Shown: piece after piece, positions 22,516 through 33,838 of the stretch
Layout: every line of letters starts with the position of its first letter
Position numbering within the stretch: the stretch's first letter is position 1
Assembly: GCA_032209605.1 (NCBI GenBank)
Contig: JASFXZ010000013.1
Location: 9,073,901 to 9,137,900 of the forward strand
Reading direction: 5' to 3'
Length of the DNA stretch: 64,000 bases
DNA from: Mactromeris polynyma
Taxonomy: Eukaryota > Mollusca > Bivalvia > Venerida > Mactridae
The notes under the pieces: model-generated
What the model was told of the DNA's origin: nothing
Databases searched by the model: none
What the model saw: the letters and a program-made list of their open reading frames with translations, nothing else
Translations under genes and position numbers: made by a program

Positions 22516-24114
22516 ATTTTATTTAAAATATTGTTTGATTTAATTGACACAAAGTATTTTTTTTATAAATGGATTACAGGAGTTTAGGCCTCTTAAATAT
22601 TAATTAAGGTATTTCATTAGTGATTTTCGTCCAAAAAGTATTTGATTTCAAGCAAGCCATATTATATTTGTTAGCCTTAGTTCACTGATAAGATTTCAAA
22701 TTCGAGCTGCAAAGATGTAATTTCCTTCCTTTTTTTATGACGAAGCTGACCTCATTTCTACAGGAAGTACAATCCCTCATGTATTGAACACTTAAAGTTA
22801 TAACCAAGTCTTGTATGACCACTTACCAGTGATTGTAGACACTTTTCTGTACAAAACAAGGATATGTTATTTAATAATGCTGAGAGACGCCTTTAACTGT
22901 GTTTTCTTTCAGATCAAAACAAATGTAAGAGCATCTCTACAGATCTGTGCACTAATATTACATTTCACTTTCAGTTATTGGTAATATTTAGTAACATACA
23001 ACTTCAAATTGAACCTTTAATGTTTGCTTGCAACATATCCAACCTTAAGTGTCCCTATCTGGCATGAACCACGTCGGAAATACCCTACCCTTCACCAGAC
23101 CCGACCATAAGTATCCCAGCCTGCACTATACTACAACCCATGAATACACCCCCCAGGCTGCATCACATGAAGCCATTACTTACATTGTCCAATGTGCAGC
23201 ACATAAAATCATGAATGCCTCAGGCTGACATTACTTCAAAAAATGCGTACATGATGTCCAAGCTTGATATATTGTCATTGATCAAACGTAACCAAACTTT
23301 GAATGTTCAGCAGGGATTTCCCGGATGCAAGTTTCCTGCATCACTGACGCATTTTTGGACCTGCCTTTACTAAGGACCATGCGTCTCAACCGCAAAAACA
23401 ATTGCGCCATCCACATAACAGATATATTCTTTGTGCTTATTACTGTTCTTTTCAGTATATAAAGTTATCAATTCTAGCACTTGCCTTATTAATCTAGTAT
23501 TGTTTAAAGGTTTCGTTAATGGACCTCTAATATTCGTCATGGCGGAATCGTCAAGAAAAGATGACAGTGATAAAAGTGTGGGGTTGGGGTTCCTGGGACC
23601 CTTTTTGGAAAAATTTGATAGAAGACCCTGGTTCCATCTCATTACAATTCTATCAGACAAATGCCCGATTATATACAATCCCAGCACAGAATTACCTATT
23701 ATGAACTGAACAGTTATATACCCAACCCGAACATTTATGCAATATCAAAATCCACAACTTACAATAAATAAACCCGCATATTTTGTAACCTTGAACTTTG
23801 TATGATATGGAAGACTAGACAAAGATGTGAATGCTGAGTATATCATAAGCCCATCATGTTTGTTAATGTCCCTATAACCACCTTTTATTCGTGTTCACAA
23901 CCTGTTTGTTTTATGATACAGATTTTAAAGAAATGTTAAGTATTTAATGTCTTATACTAAAATTGTATCATTTAGTTTCTTTTCGGATAGTTTTCATGTA
24001 TTTATACTGTATTTGTGTGTCTCCTAGTTACTTTCTTTTTTATTAACCTAATAATTCTTACCTTCTAACGATTATTCTAATGATTAATGACTATTTTTGA
24101 TTCAAAATTAATTG
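22516..24114. other. No gene supported
   Basis: Intron before terminal exon B. Overlapping open frames of 92-105 codons on both strands at 23370-23709 match no domain I know and have no splice or start context; they may be chance. Confidence 0.5.
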
Positions 24115-24124
24115 AGAATGCCAT

Positions 24125-24455
24125 CTTATTGTGTACTCTATGCCCATTGGTCAATATTTTGAAAACATGTTTTCATTGGCTGTCCACCTTATAGTTTGTT
24201 TACAACTATTCTGTACTCTATGCCCATTGGTCAATATTTTGTAAAACATGTTTTCATTGGCTGTCCACCTTATAGTTTGTTTACAACTATTCTGTACTCT
24301 ATGCCCATTGGTCAATATTTTGTAAAACATGTTTTCATTGGCTGTCCACCTTATAGGTTGTTTACAACTATTCTGTACTCTATGCCCATTGGTCAATATT
24401 TTGTAAAACATGTTTTCATTGGCTGTCCACCCTATAGTTTGTTTACAACTATTCT
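24125..24455. repeat. 81-bp tandem array, four copies
   Basis: Unit of 81 bp containing TACTCTATGCCCATTGGTCA and TGTTTTCATTGGCTGTCCAC, so each unit has two ATTGG (inverted CCAAT) boxes. Copies are nearly identical. As 81 is 27 codons, both strands stay open across the array; this explains the two overlapping frames and is not evidence of coding. Confidence 0.93.
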
Positions 24456-24580
24456 CAAGGAAATAAAAACAAAATAAAACATCATAGATAATGATGTATT
24501 TTTTGTACTCATGTACGAGAATGGTTCTCGGAAAACCGCAAGACTGATTGACCTAATTCTTGGTATTTTCGTTTTTTCAG

Positions 24581-24694
24581 GTATTCTATGATTTAATGAG
24601 GGAAATACGATCGAGGAAAATGAAGGCGAGCCAACAGAGCAATGGACAGAAGAAGAAGAAGAAGACGAGTAAAAGGAAGTGTGTTATTCTGTAA
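24581..24694 (+). CDS. RALA: Ral alternative terminal exon B (polybasic CVIL tail)
   Basis: Acceptor GTTTTTTCAG, phase 0, 37 residues plus stop; with the three upstream exons this gives a 201-aa Ral. It starts VFYDLMREIRSRKMKAS, the classic end of helix 5 in Ral. The tail is strongly basic (QKKKKKTSKRK) and ends CVIL, a CAAX box whose Leu predicts geranylgeranyltransferase I. This is the tail architecture of vertebrate RalA and so the canonical isoform. It lies 10.7 kb beyond exon A and 15 kb beyond the last shared exon. Confidence 0.93.
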   Translation, partial: VFYDLMREIRSRKMKASQQSNGQKKKKKTSKRKCVIL

Positions 24695-25580
24695 TGTTTA
24701 GTGAAATCTTAGGATGTAAACTGTGTTGCAATGTGTCTTTTATATTTGTTTTTGTTGGACCTTTTAATTAGGACCAGAACTTATAACTCGGAACTAAACA
24801 GTATATGTAGTATTCTCTGTGCTGAGTATGTCGGCCATCTTGGATCATAATCTGGGAATGCTGCTTTTGATTCTGACCAATCAGACGCAAGGAAACCATT
24901 TTCTGCAGAGATTCTCTTCAAATGATTGACCAATCAGAGTACAGTATTCAATTATTCTGATTAAGCATGAATTTCTAACCAATGAAATTCAAGGAATCCA
25001 TTTCAGAATTCTTAAACTGCCAATCAGAATGAAGAATTTTGAATTCAGATTATAAACAGTGCAGTTTTATCTAGTGCCAGGAAGTTTCATCATCGAAAGA
25101 TGCATTGTGCACATTTTTGAATGAATCTGATAGTGAATGAATTAAGATTCATTTAATAGGACTTCAGATCTATATATAATGAATTCCTCATTATGAAAAG
25201 CTGAAATTTTATGTTATTCTAAATCTAAAATGGTAAGCTGCAATTATGTTAAAACATGCCCACAATTTTTCTTGTGAGCAGTATTAATGCAAAGCATTTA
25301 AGCAAACTTACTCTCCGCAATATTTGTTCACTCATTCTGTCTTTTATATCATCATGCCTATATTTCGCTTTCATCATCGTCATCATCATCGTCATCATCA
25401 TCGCTGGTGTTCTTGGTCTGTCCATGTGTCCGTGTTAACTGTATTTCAGTGTTTGTTTACTGTGTTAAATATCCAGTCATCATAATGTGCTGATTCATCA
25501 TTCTGATATTATCTTGAATTGTCTGGTTGAGGTCTTGCTTGATAAAAGTTGTTGTTCCATTATTGTTCTCTCTTTTCTCA
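24695..25580 (+). other. Probable Ral 3' UTR and downstream DNA
   Basis: Contains four CCAATCAG or CCAATGAA motifs between 24870 and 25030 and a CATCGTCATCATCAT microsatellite at about 25370-25410. I could not choose a poly(A) site. Confidence 0.45.
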
Positions 25581-25582
25581 TT

Positions 25583-25660
25583 TCGAGGGCTCAATGCAGC
25601 ACTGTCGTAACTCCTACACAAATACATAGGAGTTACGACAGTGTTGCATTGAGCCCTCGA
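25583..25660. mobile_element. 78-bp foldback element, copy 1
   Basis: Near-perfect hairpin: arms of 34 bp (TCGAGGGCTCAATGCAGCAC... and its complement, one mismatch) and a 10-bp loop CACAAATACA. No room for a gene; a compact MITE or foldback sequence. Confidence 0.92.
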
Positions 25661-26039
25661 TTTGTTTCTTGCCACAGTTGTATTCTCTCTTTTTTTGTCT
25701 CAAGCGGCACCAAGAGGTATCTACAGACAAAAACATCAGTTCAGGAAATTAAAATTTTGCTTTCAAACCTCATTTTTCATGCTATTGCTTCATTGTTTTG
25801 CTATCACAAATCTAGTGTTTAAAACATACAGGGTCTTTTTGGAATTTTAATATTTTCTAAAGACTCTTTCAGTCTATGTCACTATGGACCAATTTAGTTT
25901 TATTCTGCTTGAGAGTTCTACATAACACAGATATTCATGAAAAAAGCAGTATCTTTCATTTTGCGATATGTAAAGCCAGTTCACGATTTATCTAAATTCA
26001 AACTTTGTGAACAAACTAATTTGACAAAAATGTCGATTT

Positions 26040-26190
26040 TCCTCCTCATGGGGAGAAGTTGCCGGCTCCTTGTGGAAGGGTAAGTTAGTATTGGTTAGAT
26101 TTCAGTCCAGGAAAAACTGGTTAGGTGAACCGGCCGCCATATATAACTGAAATATCGTTGAAAAACGGCGTTGAATCCGATGAAATGAAT
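26040..26190 (+). mobile_element. SINE-body fragment
   Basis: Shares GAAGTTGCCGGCTCCTTGTG, AAAACTGGTTAGGTGAACCG, CCATATATAACTGAAATA and AAAACGGCGTTGAATCC with 12540-12690. The tRNA-like head is not visible. Confidence 0.6.
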
Positions 26191-28200
26191 GTGAACAAAC
26201 TTTTTTAACACCCTGAATATGACAGACTTAAGCAAACAAAATACCCCCTCCTTAACATCTGAGTGTTATGAAAACTTGGATGATAAACTAGCTAATATTT
26301 TGTAATGGCCTTCACAAGCATTGCTGTTATTTTGTTACCTTGATAAGATTATTCAACATTTGATTGATTATAATAATCATTGGTATTGTTCTTAACAATA
26401 TTATCAACTGTAGTAAATAGAAAAAAGCATTGTTTATTGATAACTGAGAGTTTGTTCACTATGCGCTAATGTTACCAAGTTTGACTGACCAGAGATACGT
26501 ACTTGATATGTCGGATGAAACATTATTTAACACCGCATAGTTGTGAATGTTTTACTTGCCGTAAAGAAAGAAAGTTTTATTGCTTTCAAAAAAGTATCCG
26601 AAAAGGTATCATCCGAAAGTATGGTCATTATTTTTAGAATAGATCGATGCAGGCTTTTCACAGTTATACAAGATATTGTTTAAATCACTTTGGAAGTTAA
26701 CCTAGGATTGTTAGTCATTAAGAAATGCTGTAAATGATTTATGACTTTAACCTAATTACTTTGAAAAAAATACAAAAACTTTTTTCAGGCCTTGCTTGCA
26801 AGTAGAAATGAATTTTTTATTTTTTTTCTTAATAAATCTGTAAAGGTACTTGTGCTTGATATGTTATACAGTAATTTTTAATATTCTGATTATTATCGTC
26901 TCACAAGAATATCTCTGCTTTTCATCCAAACTTAGAAAAAAAAATTAATATTTTTGCATTCTGATTGCAGGTAAAAATCGGTCTATCCTATCATTTTCAA
27001 TGAAATTTGTCAAAAATTATGTTTGTATCTTTGTTGTGCCAAAATATTACATTATCAAGGAATGTGAAGGTTGGAAATGAAATTTAAGCTTTTTTGTTTA
27101 TCATATCCTAGCATTGTGATTGATATTTGTTGAAAAATAATACTTATCAGTTTAACTTACGGTAACATCTGTTGGGCATCAAAATTAATATAATGGCAAC
27201 ATAAATGGATAAAACTGGATTTTATTTCTTTTCTATTATGGGTACATGTTATAACAGTTCTGTAGTTAGTCAGTCATAAATAGTAGTCGATAATTGTGTT
27301 CATAATAAATGTAGCGATTACATTTCTTCCTTCATATTTTATACAAAATGTAGTGCTCTTTGAAGTTGTATGTAAGGGAGGTAATTCAGATTTTATCATT
27401 GCATTGAATGAAATTGGAGTTACTTCCCTTCCTTTGTTATAGTAGTGATGATTCGGCCTTCTCGTGAATCTCCGTTCATTCTGCTAAAGGCATAACATGT
27501 TGTTTACAAAACAACTTCTGTAAGTTAATCATTTTAACAATATCAGGGCTCGAGAAATACACTAGCCTGACGTCCCGGACGAGTTTAATGCTGAATCGGG
27601 GCCACCAACAGTTGAGTTTGGCAATTGTTCAGTTGTAAGTCAAACCTTAAAATCTCACAAACACATGTAAATCTGATTATTAATTTTAGATTGTGGATCT
27701 ATCATTGTGTACGTTTAGTTGTTACTAAATTGACCGATATTCTCGGACAACTAGCTTCTTATGTCGGACAAGTCAAATTTTACAATTCCATTAGTCAGGA
27801 ACAAGTGTCTTTTAAAAAAAAATTCTAGAGCCCTGAATATATCAAATGTTGTTTTTGGATAGTCGTTCACTGATACACCCCCCTTTTTCATAAAAAATGT
27901 CATTTCTAGAAAAAATTTACTTCGTATTTTCAAGATTTTAGCGTCACTTTATGAATTGTTTCCGTTGATTTTAAAGTTTAAAAAGAGTTAAAGGGGCTTA
28001 ATCAGGGGCCATCAATCAAATGGATAGACCTTGGTTTAGCTTGCAAAACATTTCAAACTGCTTGTGTGCTCTGGTTTTTATAGATGGATTTTTCATTCAC
28101 ATTGTGCATTTGGTATACTGTTTGAGATTTGACTATGTAAAGTCATGTACACTGTAGACTACATAACATTTGAGCAATTTTGAGATTTTTCTTCACTATT
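26191..28200. other. No feature seen
   Basis: Two kilobases of AT-rich DNA without arrays, TIR elements or supported open frames. Confidence 0.55.
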
Positions 28201-28204
28201 TCCA

Positions 28205-28245
28205 ACTAAGGTTTTCCGGGTTCGAATCCCGGTTGTGTCATTGAC
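28205..28245 (+). repeat. tRNA T-arm-like remnant
   Basis: CCGGGTTCGAATCCCGG is a perfect polymerase III B box with a closed stem. No A box or acceptor stem is found upstream, so this is a SINE or tRNA remnant and not a tRNA gene. Confidence 0.5.
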
Positions 28246-28879
28246 CGATTTTCATGTTCCTCAAAACACGATTTTATTTCACATACCTTGAAAAGTACTT
28301 CAATTAAATGCTGGTCTTGAAACCTCCCTGAAAATGACTTCTACCTAAAAAAAAATACTGGAATTTTAAAAATAAAATGCATAAATTTTGCCAAAAACTC
28401 TTGGAAAAAACATTTTGTCAGAAATTTAGCTTCTAGGGAAGAATACTTAACCTTCAAACCAATTACTTACCAAACACAGATCTTACTTGCGAATATCTCC
28501 AACATGTATATAAATTTTTACCTATTTATACTTGACAGTTATTTATATACATACTGTATCATTCTATTTTTAGCTCATTATAGTTGTATATGATATAATG
28601 TGCATATGACATACAAGGCATGATTTATGAATGTATGTATTCATTAATAATTATTATAGTTGTATTTTTTGTCATATTTTGTATAATACATTGTAATGTT
28701 ACATAGGCAAGTTCTGGTTGAAGGGTGCGTAAATTTGGATATGAGACGAATAAGATGTTTTGTATTAGAAATGTTTTAAACCATGGCTTAATGAGACCAT
28801 GAAATTTGTTCTCTTAAAGTAATTGAAATGGTCTCTGTATTATTGTTAAACAATTGTGCAGATTAAGCCCCGTGATATT

Positions 28880-29098
28880 TTTTGTTAATTTTACTGCTGA
28901 ATATATTTCCCCTTATCAAAAAGTGTCCATTTTCCCAAAAAATCCTCTTATTTTCCCCAATTCTTTGTTCATTTTTCCCCCATCTGACTGAATTTCTTTT
29001 TATTAAGTCAGGTTTTGTGTATTTAACTTTTTATAAAAGAATCTTTGCTCTTACATCACATCATTCATATAACAAACACCAGCCACAGCTGAAAAGTA
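28880..29098 (+). repeat. Dispersed repeat, copy 2 (uninterrupted)
   Basis: Homologous to 3025-3442 but with no insertion: TTTTACTGCTGAATATATTT corresponds to the point where copy 1 holds a MITE. Confidence 0.85.
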
Positions 29099-29288
29099 AT
29101 TTCCAATAGTAAATGCACATACAGGAAGTAAAATTATTTGAAGCCAAACAATGTTTAAACTAATTTGTCAGAAAGTTTTATCAGAATTTTCATTCAAAGC
29201 TATCCAATGATTTTAAGAAATAATTATGTTTCCCATTTGTAGATGGAATTCCAAAATATTAATTATAACAATTAGTGACAGTTTCCCT

Positions 29289-29475
29289 TGGAAGAGTGGT
29301 TAAGGTATCCGCCTTGGGAGCGGGAGGTCGAGGGTTTGAATCCTGGTAGGGGCCCGTTCTCATATGGCTGGTTGGGAAGCTGACAGCTAGTTAAATAATG
29401 GTTACCATGTAACTACCTGCCTGGTACCTGGCATAATGGATAAGAATCGGGAAGTAAATATGCTCAGGAAGTAGG
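29289..29475 (+). mobile_element. tRNA-derived SINE candidate
   Basis: The head (29289-29362) folds like a tRNA: A box AGAGTGGTTAAGGTA, an anticodon arm CCGC-CTTGGGA-GCGG (loop TGG at the anticodon place) and B box GGTTTGAATCC. The acceptor stem is not well paired and there is a 100-bp unrelated tail, so a SINE fits better than a functional tRNA. Confidence 0.6.
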
Positions 29476-29575
29476 TGTCTCATAAGTTAGATAAACACTT
29501 AACTTTACTTTCAGTAGAGAACAGTTGGAATTAATAGTGCAATTGGAATAAATTAGTATTAGACCATAACAGTAA

Positions 29576-29749
29576 CAGGGGTTCCATTTGACCCTGACGT
29601 TGACCGTTTGACCGCTAGAATTTTCAAAAAGCCACATTTTGACCCTCAGGATTCTGGCTGAAAGGTCAAATTTTCTCCATATAATGGTAAAAATACGGTC
29701 AAAAATGATCAAAATGACCCTTGAGATTCAGCCCCTAGTGGAACCCCTG
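29576..29749 (+). mobile_element. GGGGTTCC-family MITE, copy 4
   Basis: Ends CAGGGGTTCCATTTGACC and AGTGGAACCCCTG; 174 bp. No convincing target duplication. Confidence 0.85.
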
Positions 29750-29910
29750 ACCTGGGACTGTTTGTTACTTGATACAATAGTGATTTTACTGCATATATAG
29801 TGCTAGTATTGCAAGTTCAGAATGAAGATCGAGGCAGATTTATTTACCTTGGGTTAGTTTTGAGTGATTTTATAGATCTGATTAAACATAACAGGGTTAT
29901 TGCACACTAG

Positions 29911-30146
29911 GGGTCGTTCACAAATGTTTGAGTCTGAAACTCAAACTTAGAATTTAAAATATCAAATATTCTTTTTGCTTTTATGTTTGGTATAACTCTG
30001 CAGATTTTAATAAAAATTTGCGAACTTATGCAATGGTTAACAACAATTATTCAGACGGAATTTCATTCATTTCAATCTTATGAAATTTTGTAAATTTAAA
30101 GTCTTAAGTCTGAGTTTCAGTCTTAAACTGTTTGTAAATGAGGCCC
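29911..30146. mobile_element. TAG-flanked TIR element (Harbinger-like)
   Basis: 236 bp with roughly 60-bp inverted ends: GGGTCGTTCACAAATGTTTG on the left and, on the right, CAAACTGTTTGTAAATGAGGCCC in an equivalent position. Flanked on both sides by TAG (29908-29910, 30147-30149). The end type and 3-bp duplication fit PIF/Harbinger MITEs. Half copies: 10944 and 42448. Confidence 0.78.
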
Positions 30147-30219
30147 TAGTAATGTTTCTTACCTATTTATTGTGTATATAGCATAATACTTGATTGGCTA
30201 AAATTATTGAATTCATTAC

Positions 30220-30412
30220 ACAGAGCTTCTGTTGTTGAAGAGAGGTTGTTGCTCTAGAGAGGTTTATTAGGTAGTAATTAATTACCACGGGAAAGTTAGT
30301 AATGTGGTTGAAGAGAGGGAGGTTGTTGCTTAAGAGAGGGCAGAGGTTGTTGCTTAAGAGAGGGCAGAGGTTGTTGCTTAAGAGAGGGGCCACTCTGGAG
30401 AGGTTGCCATGT
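30220..30412 (+). repeat. GAGAGGTTGTTGCT element with short array
   Basis: AACCTCT-palindrome family member. It opens with GAAGAGAGGTTGTTGCTCTA, then has three 24-bp copies of AGAGGTTGTTGCTTAAGAGA and ends CTCTGGAGAGGTTGCC. It looks like a small-scale version of the large satellites. Confidence 0.75.
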
Positions 30413-30509
30413 ACTTTCAGTGTCACTGAGACAGACTCTACTGGAGATATTCATTCAATTGTCCATCAATATTGACTTCTTTCAGCATTTTTTAAGGATA
30501 AGTTAGTTC

Positions 30510-30660
30510 AATGGCTTTGACTTAGTTCAATGACTTTGACTCAGTTCAATGACTTTGACTCAGTTCAATGACTTTGACTCAGTTCAATGACTTTGACTCA
30601 GTTCTCTGACTTTGACTCAGTTCAATGACTTTGACTCAGTTCAATGACTTTGACTCAGTT
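30510..30660 (+). repeat. 19-bp minisatellite
   Basis: Eight copies of CTCAGTTCAATGACTTTGA, one with TCTC in place of CAAT. Confidence 0.92.
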
Positions 30661-30669
30661 TTTATTGTT

Positions 30670-31255
30670 TATTGTCTTGAGATAAAATATCAATATATGA
30701 AGGCCATTCATCTCCTAAGGTCTCATATATTGGTTATTTTATTAGTTATATAATGCTTATGTCGGTATATTTTAGTTCTACCACGTATACATATGTTTGT
30801 AGTGGGCTTCCATTAAATATCATGTCTGTGACTAGATAAATTCTAGTCTGTTTTAAGCATCCACATTTAACTGAAATTTCATCACAAAATATTTTTCATT
30901 TCTCAACCCTTTTCATATGAAGAATGCATGAAATTTGTCTGAAATGTTGTAAAAAAACATTCTTTCTAAATCTTACTCCTTTTTATTTCATTTTACTTAA
31001 TAAAATTGCAATGAAAATGTCTGAAACGGGATGGAATCTGTCAGGGCAATATGTCGCTTCTCATTCATGCATAAATTCACTAAACGTTAAATTGTATTTA
31101 AAAAACAAAAAGTAATATTTTATACATATATTTCATAACACAAATTGAAGTGCTAATTAAAATTCTAGTTGAGACCATACCAGATTTATGTTCTAGCTTA
31201 TACATACATACATCCATTGTACATTTACATGTTTGCAATTTACTTCTTAATGAGA
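30670..31255. other. No feature seen
   Basis: AT-rich intergenic DNA. Confidence 0.55.
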
Positions 31256-31257
31256 AT

Positions 31258-31836
31258 TTTAAAGGTAGACATTCTTTTTTTCTATCAAAATATGCTGAGT
31301 TATATTTTTAATAAACTTGCATGTTAATGCCTTCATACAGACATACTCTAAAACATTGCATTGTAACTTTTATAACAAGTTTCCTGCAACTGCACAACAC
31401 GAGTCCAATACAGACGGGATCTAAACATCTAAATATAGTAAGACACTTCCTGATCAGGAATCACTAAAAGGGAATTCCCTGATTTCCAGTTCGGGAATGA
31501 ACTGATTCTTCTAAGCTTACATGTACCAAGACTAAATGTATTTTAAAGATGTATCTGGCTCATCTGACCATAGACTGTCTGAATTGGCTTTATCTTGTAT
31601 TGTCGTTACATTGTCTAAAACATCTCTAATAAGAACCATTGCAAAGAGATATTTCCTATGCTAGCGCTAACTCGGCGCATAGGTCAGGATAAAAAATCCC
31701 GGTATTGGACGTTTGTATTTGTGGTTTTGGGAAACACACAAGAAAAGTGACAATGCAGTGCTGTAGAGTATATCTGTATGAAGTAAATTACCATTGATTT
31801 TTGTCATGTTTATGACCAACGACTATGTACCTTTAA
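31258..31836. mobile_element. TTAAAGGTACATAGTC-family element, copy 2, with insert
   Basis: Ends TTAAAGGTAGACATTC and CGACTATGTACCTTTAA. Motifs GCCTTCATACAGACATAC and ATGCTAGCGCTAACTCGGCG match copy 1 (20487-20874). Roughly 31435-31640 is extra relative to copy 1. Confidence 0.7.
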
Positions 31837-31839
31837 TCC

Positions 31840-32250
31840 GAGCATAAGTTTTGTTCATTTTTGTTGTATTCGTGTCCAAATTTGTGTCGTCTAATGCTTC
31901 ATGAGTACATTTTAGTTGTTCTATTAAACAAGAGTTCATACAAGCTTTAAAATTCCTTGAGTTTGATGCTATAGTCCTGAAAACTCCTTGAAAATGCCAA
32001 AATTCCTAAAACAACCTTTGAAAACGCCTTGAATTTGAAGAAAAAAATGCTTGAATATTACCAGTAACTCCTTGTAAACGTTATCCAATGGTATAAGAGT
32101 GTTAATTATCTTATCAATCATTGTATGTCACATGGCTATTTGCTGATAGTTAACTTTTTACTGAAATTGGTTGATACGAAGAAACTTGAAAATTGAGAAA
32201 TTGTCCTTGAAAAGGATTTGAATTTTTCTCAAAAACTACAAGTGATAGTC
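31840..32250. other. No feature seen
   Basis: AT-rich intergenic DNA with CTTGAAAA-rich stretches but no definable unit. Confidence 0.5.
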
Positions 32251-32254
32251 TAAA

Positions 32255-32410
32255 GAGTTCTCTCCCTTAATCCCTTCAAGAGTTCTCTCCCTTCTATAGT
32301 ATACGTATATATAATACAAGGCAAAACGTTCGACTACTTGTGCTATGCATACATATATTACAGAAGGGATAACGGGAGAGAACTCTTGAAGTGATAAAGG
32401 GAGAGAACTT
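32255..32410. mobile_element. AGTTCTCTCCCTTTATCCCTT MITE, copy 2
   Basis: Inverted arms AGTTCTCTCCCTTAATCCC and GATAAAGGGAGAGAACTT, each present twice in tandem at its end, around an AT-rich centre. Confidence 0.8.
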
Positions 32411-32497
32411 ATGGTTTGAACCATGCTTAAATATTAGGATAGATCTTAAGTTGTGTAGTTAGTAGATAGTGCCTTTATCTGTCGCAAAATCAGTAAT

Positions 32498-32575
32498 TCG
32501 AGGGCTTAACGCAACACTGTCATAACTCGTATGTATTTATATATGAGATACGACAGTGTTGCGGTGAGCCCTCGA
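32498..32575. mobile_element. 78-bp foldback element, copy 2
   Basis: Hairpin TCGAGGGCTTAACGCAACAC... with complementary right arm GTGTTGCGGTGAGCCCTCGA; several mismatches, so older than 25583-25660. Confidence 0.88.
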
Positions 32576-32579
32576 ATTG

Positions 32580-33515
32580 CTTTCGTATCATGTACCTGTC
32601 TGTACAGCCAATGCCATTTTGCATTCATTGTGAGTCAAACTCAAACATTTTTTTTTCTGTCTGATTGAAATTGAAAATATTTGCACAAGATTGTGTCAGC
32701 TCTAGAATATCTTTCTGAGAACATTATGTAGATAATTATAGGGTTGTCGGAATATATAACCATGGCCCAATTTCTCCAAGCATCTCAACTGAGACCGGAC
32801 TCAAAATTGATGAGATCAAATTGAGATTAGTCTCAAATTCTGATTCAGATTTGAGTCAAATCAATATTGAGCTGAGATTTCAATTTGAGTTGCCTCTGAA
32901 GATCGAGGCCTGATGATTTATCGCGAATGGAATTTGATAACATCACATACAGGTGTAGAGTGGTTTTATCGTGGTTTAAACAGTGCTGCAGTGATGGTCA
33001 TCTCTGGGGGGCGGGGGGACTTGAAAAATACACTGAATCCCTTCTTATCTATACCAAAATTTTAGTCCTTGAATAGTACTTGAAAGGTACTTGAATTTTT
33101 TTCGGGAGTTTCTGTATGAACCATGGTTTCAGATGAGCCTGATACATCTTTAAATTGTAATGTGTTCGGTACGTTCTTATTCTTCTGTACTGAATTAAAA
33201 GATGCCTATTTGTTCTTGTCAGTAAAAACAAAAACTGTCATGAATGCAAGATTAAGGAGGGACGGAAATGCTAGGTGCATTTCCGTTTGAGTATGAATTG
33301 TAATGAGGTTACATAATGCATGAAACGACGATATATCATTTTGTCTTGCAGTCATATCTGAATTTGTTTGATGAATACTGTTATAAATTATTATTTCATC
33401 TAATTAAAATGCTTGAAAATATTAAGAAATCTTGACACAGTGCGACATTGTTTTTAGAGTTTTCTTTACATCTGGAAGGCATGCAAGGAGATGCATTGAA
33501 TGTGTTAATTTTATA
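32580..33515. other. No feature seen
   Basis: Intergenic. A TGAGAT/TTGAGA-rich stretch at 32780-32900 is only loosely repetitive. Confidence 0.5.
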
Positions 33516-33516
33516 G

Positions 33517-33640
33517 CAGTAAAACCTCAATAACAAGACCACCCTTGGGACTCTTGAAAACTGGTCTTAATATTGAGGTGGTCTTAATATCGAGGTTGAA
33601 TAAAGAGCGGAACACTCAAAATGGACAACAGTAATATTGT
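33517..33640 (+). mobile_element. GACCACCTC-family MITE, left half
   Basis: CAGTAAAACCTCAATAACAA and GGTCTTAATATCGAGGTTGA match 38430-38612 and 62571-62748; the right third is missing. Confidence 0.7.
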
Positions 33641-33838
33641 AGTTTCGTATGGAATTAAATGATACCTGAAATGGTTCGAACCCAAATCATGAATTTGCAA
33701 TTATACATAATCTCTATAATATTATTTACTTAATTGTATACATTCGTTTTCTAGGAAATAGTATATCGACCATATTTATCTACCATAGCTCTAACAGCAG
33801 CAATATTTCTATATATTCAGCTTTTAACATTCAATAGA

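Noticed and set aside
23370..23709. 105-codon minus and 92-codon plus frames
   Set aside because: Overlap each other, no recognisable domain, located in a Ral intron; possible but unsupported.
24151..24477. Open frames on both strands
   Set aside because: The 81-bp repeat unit is 27 codons, so any open unit stays open; both strands cannot be genuine.
29289..29362. tRNA-Pro gene
   Set aside because: A and B boxes and an anticodon-like arm are present, but the acceptor stem does not pair and a SINE-like tail follows.
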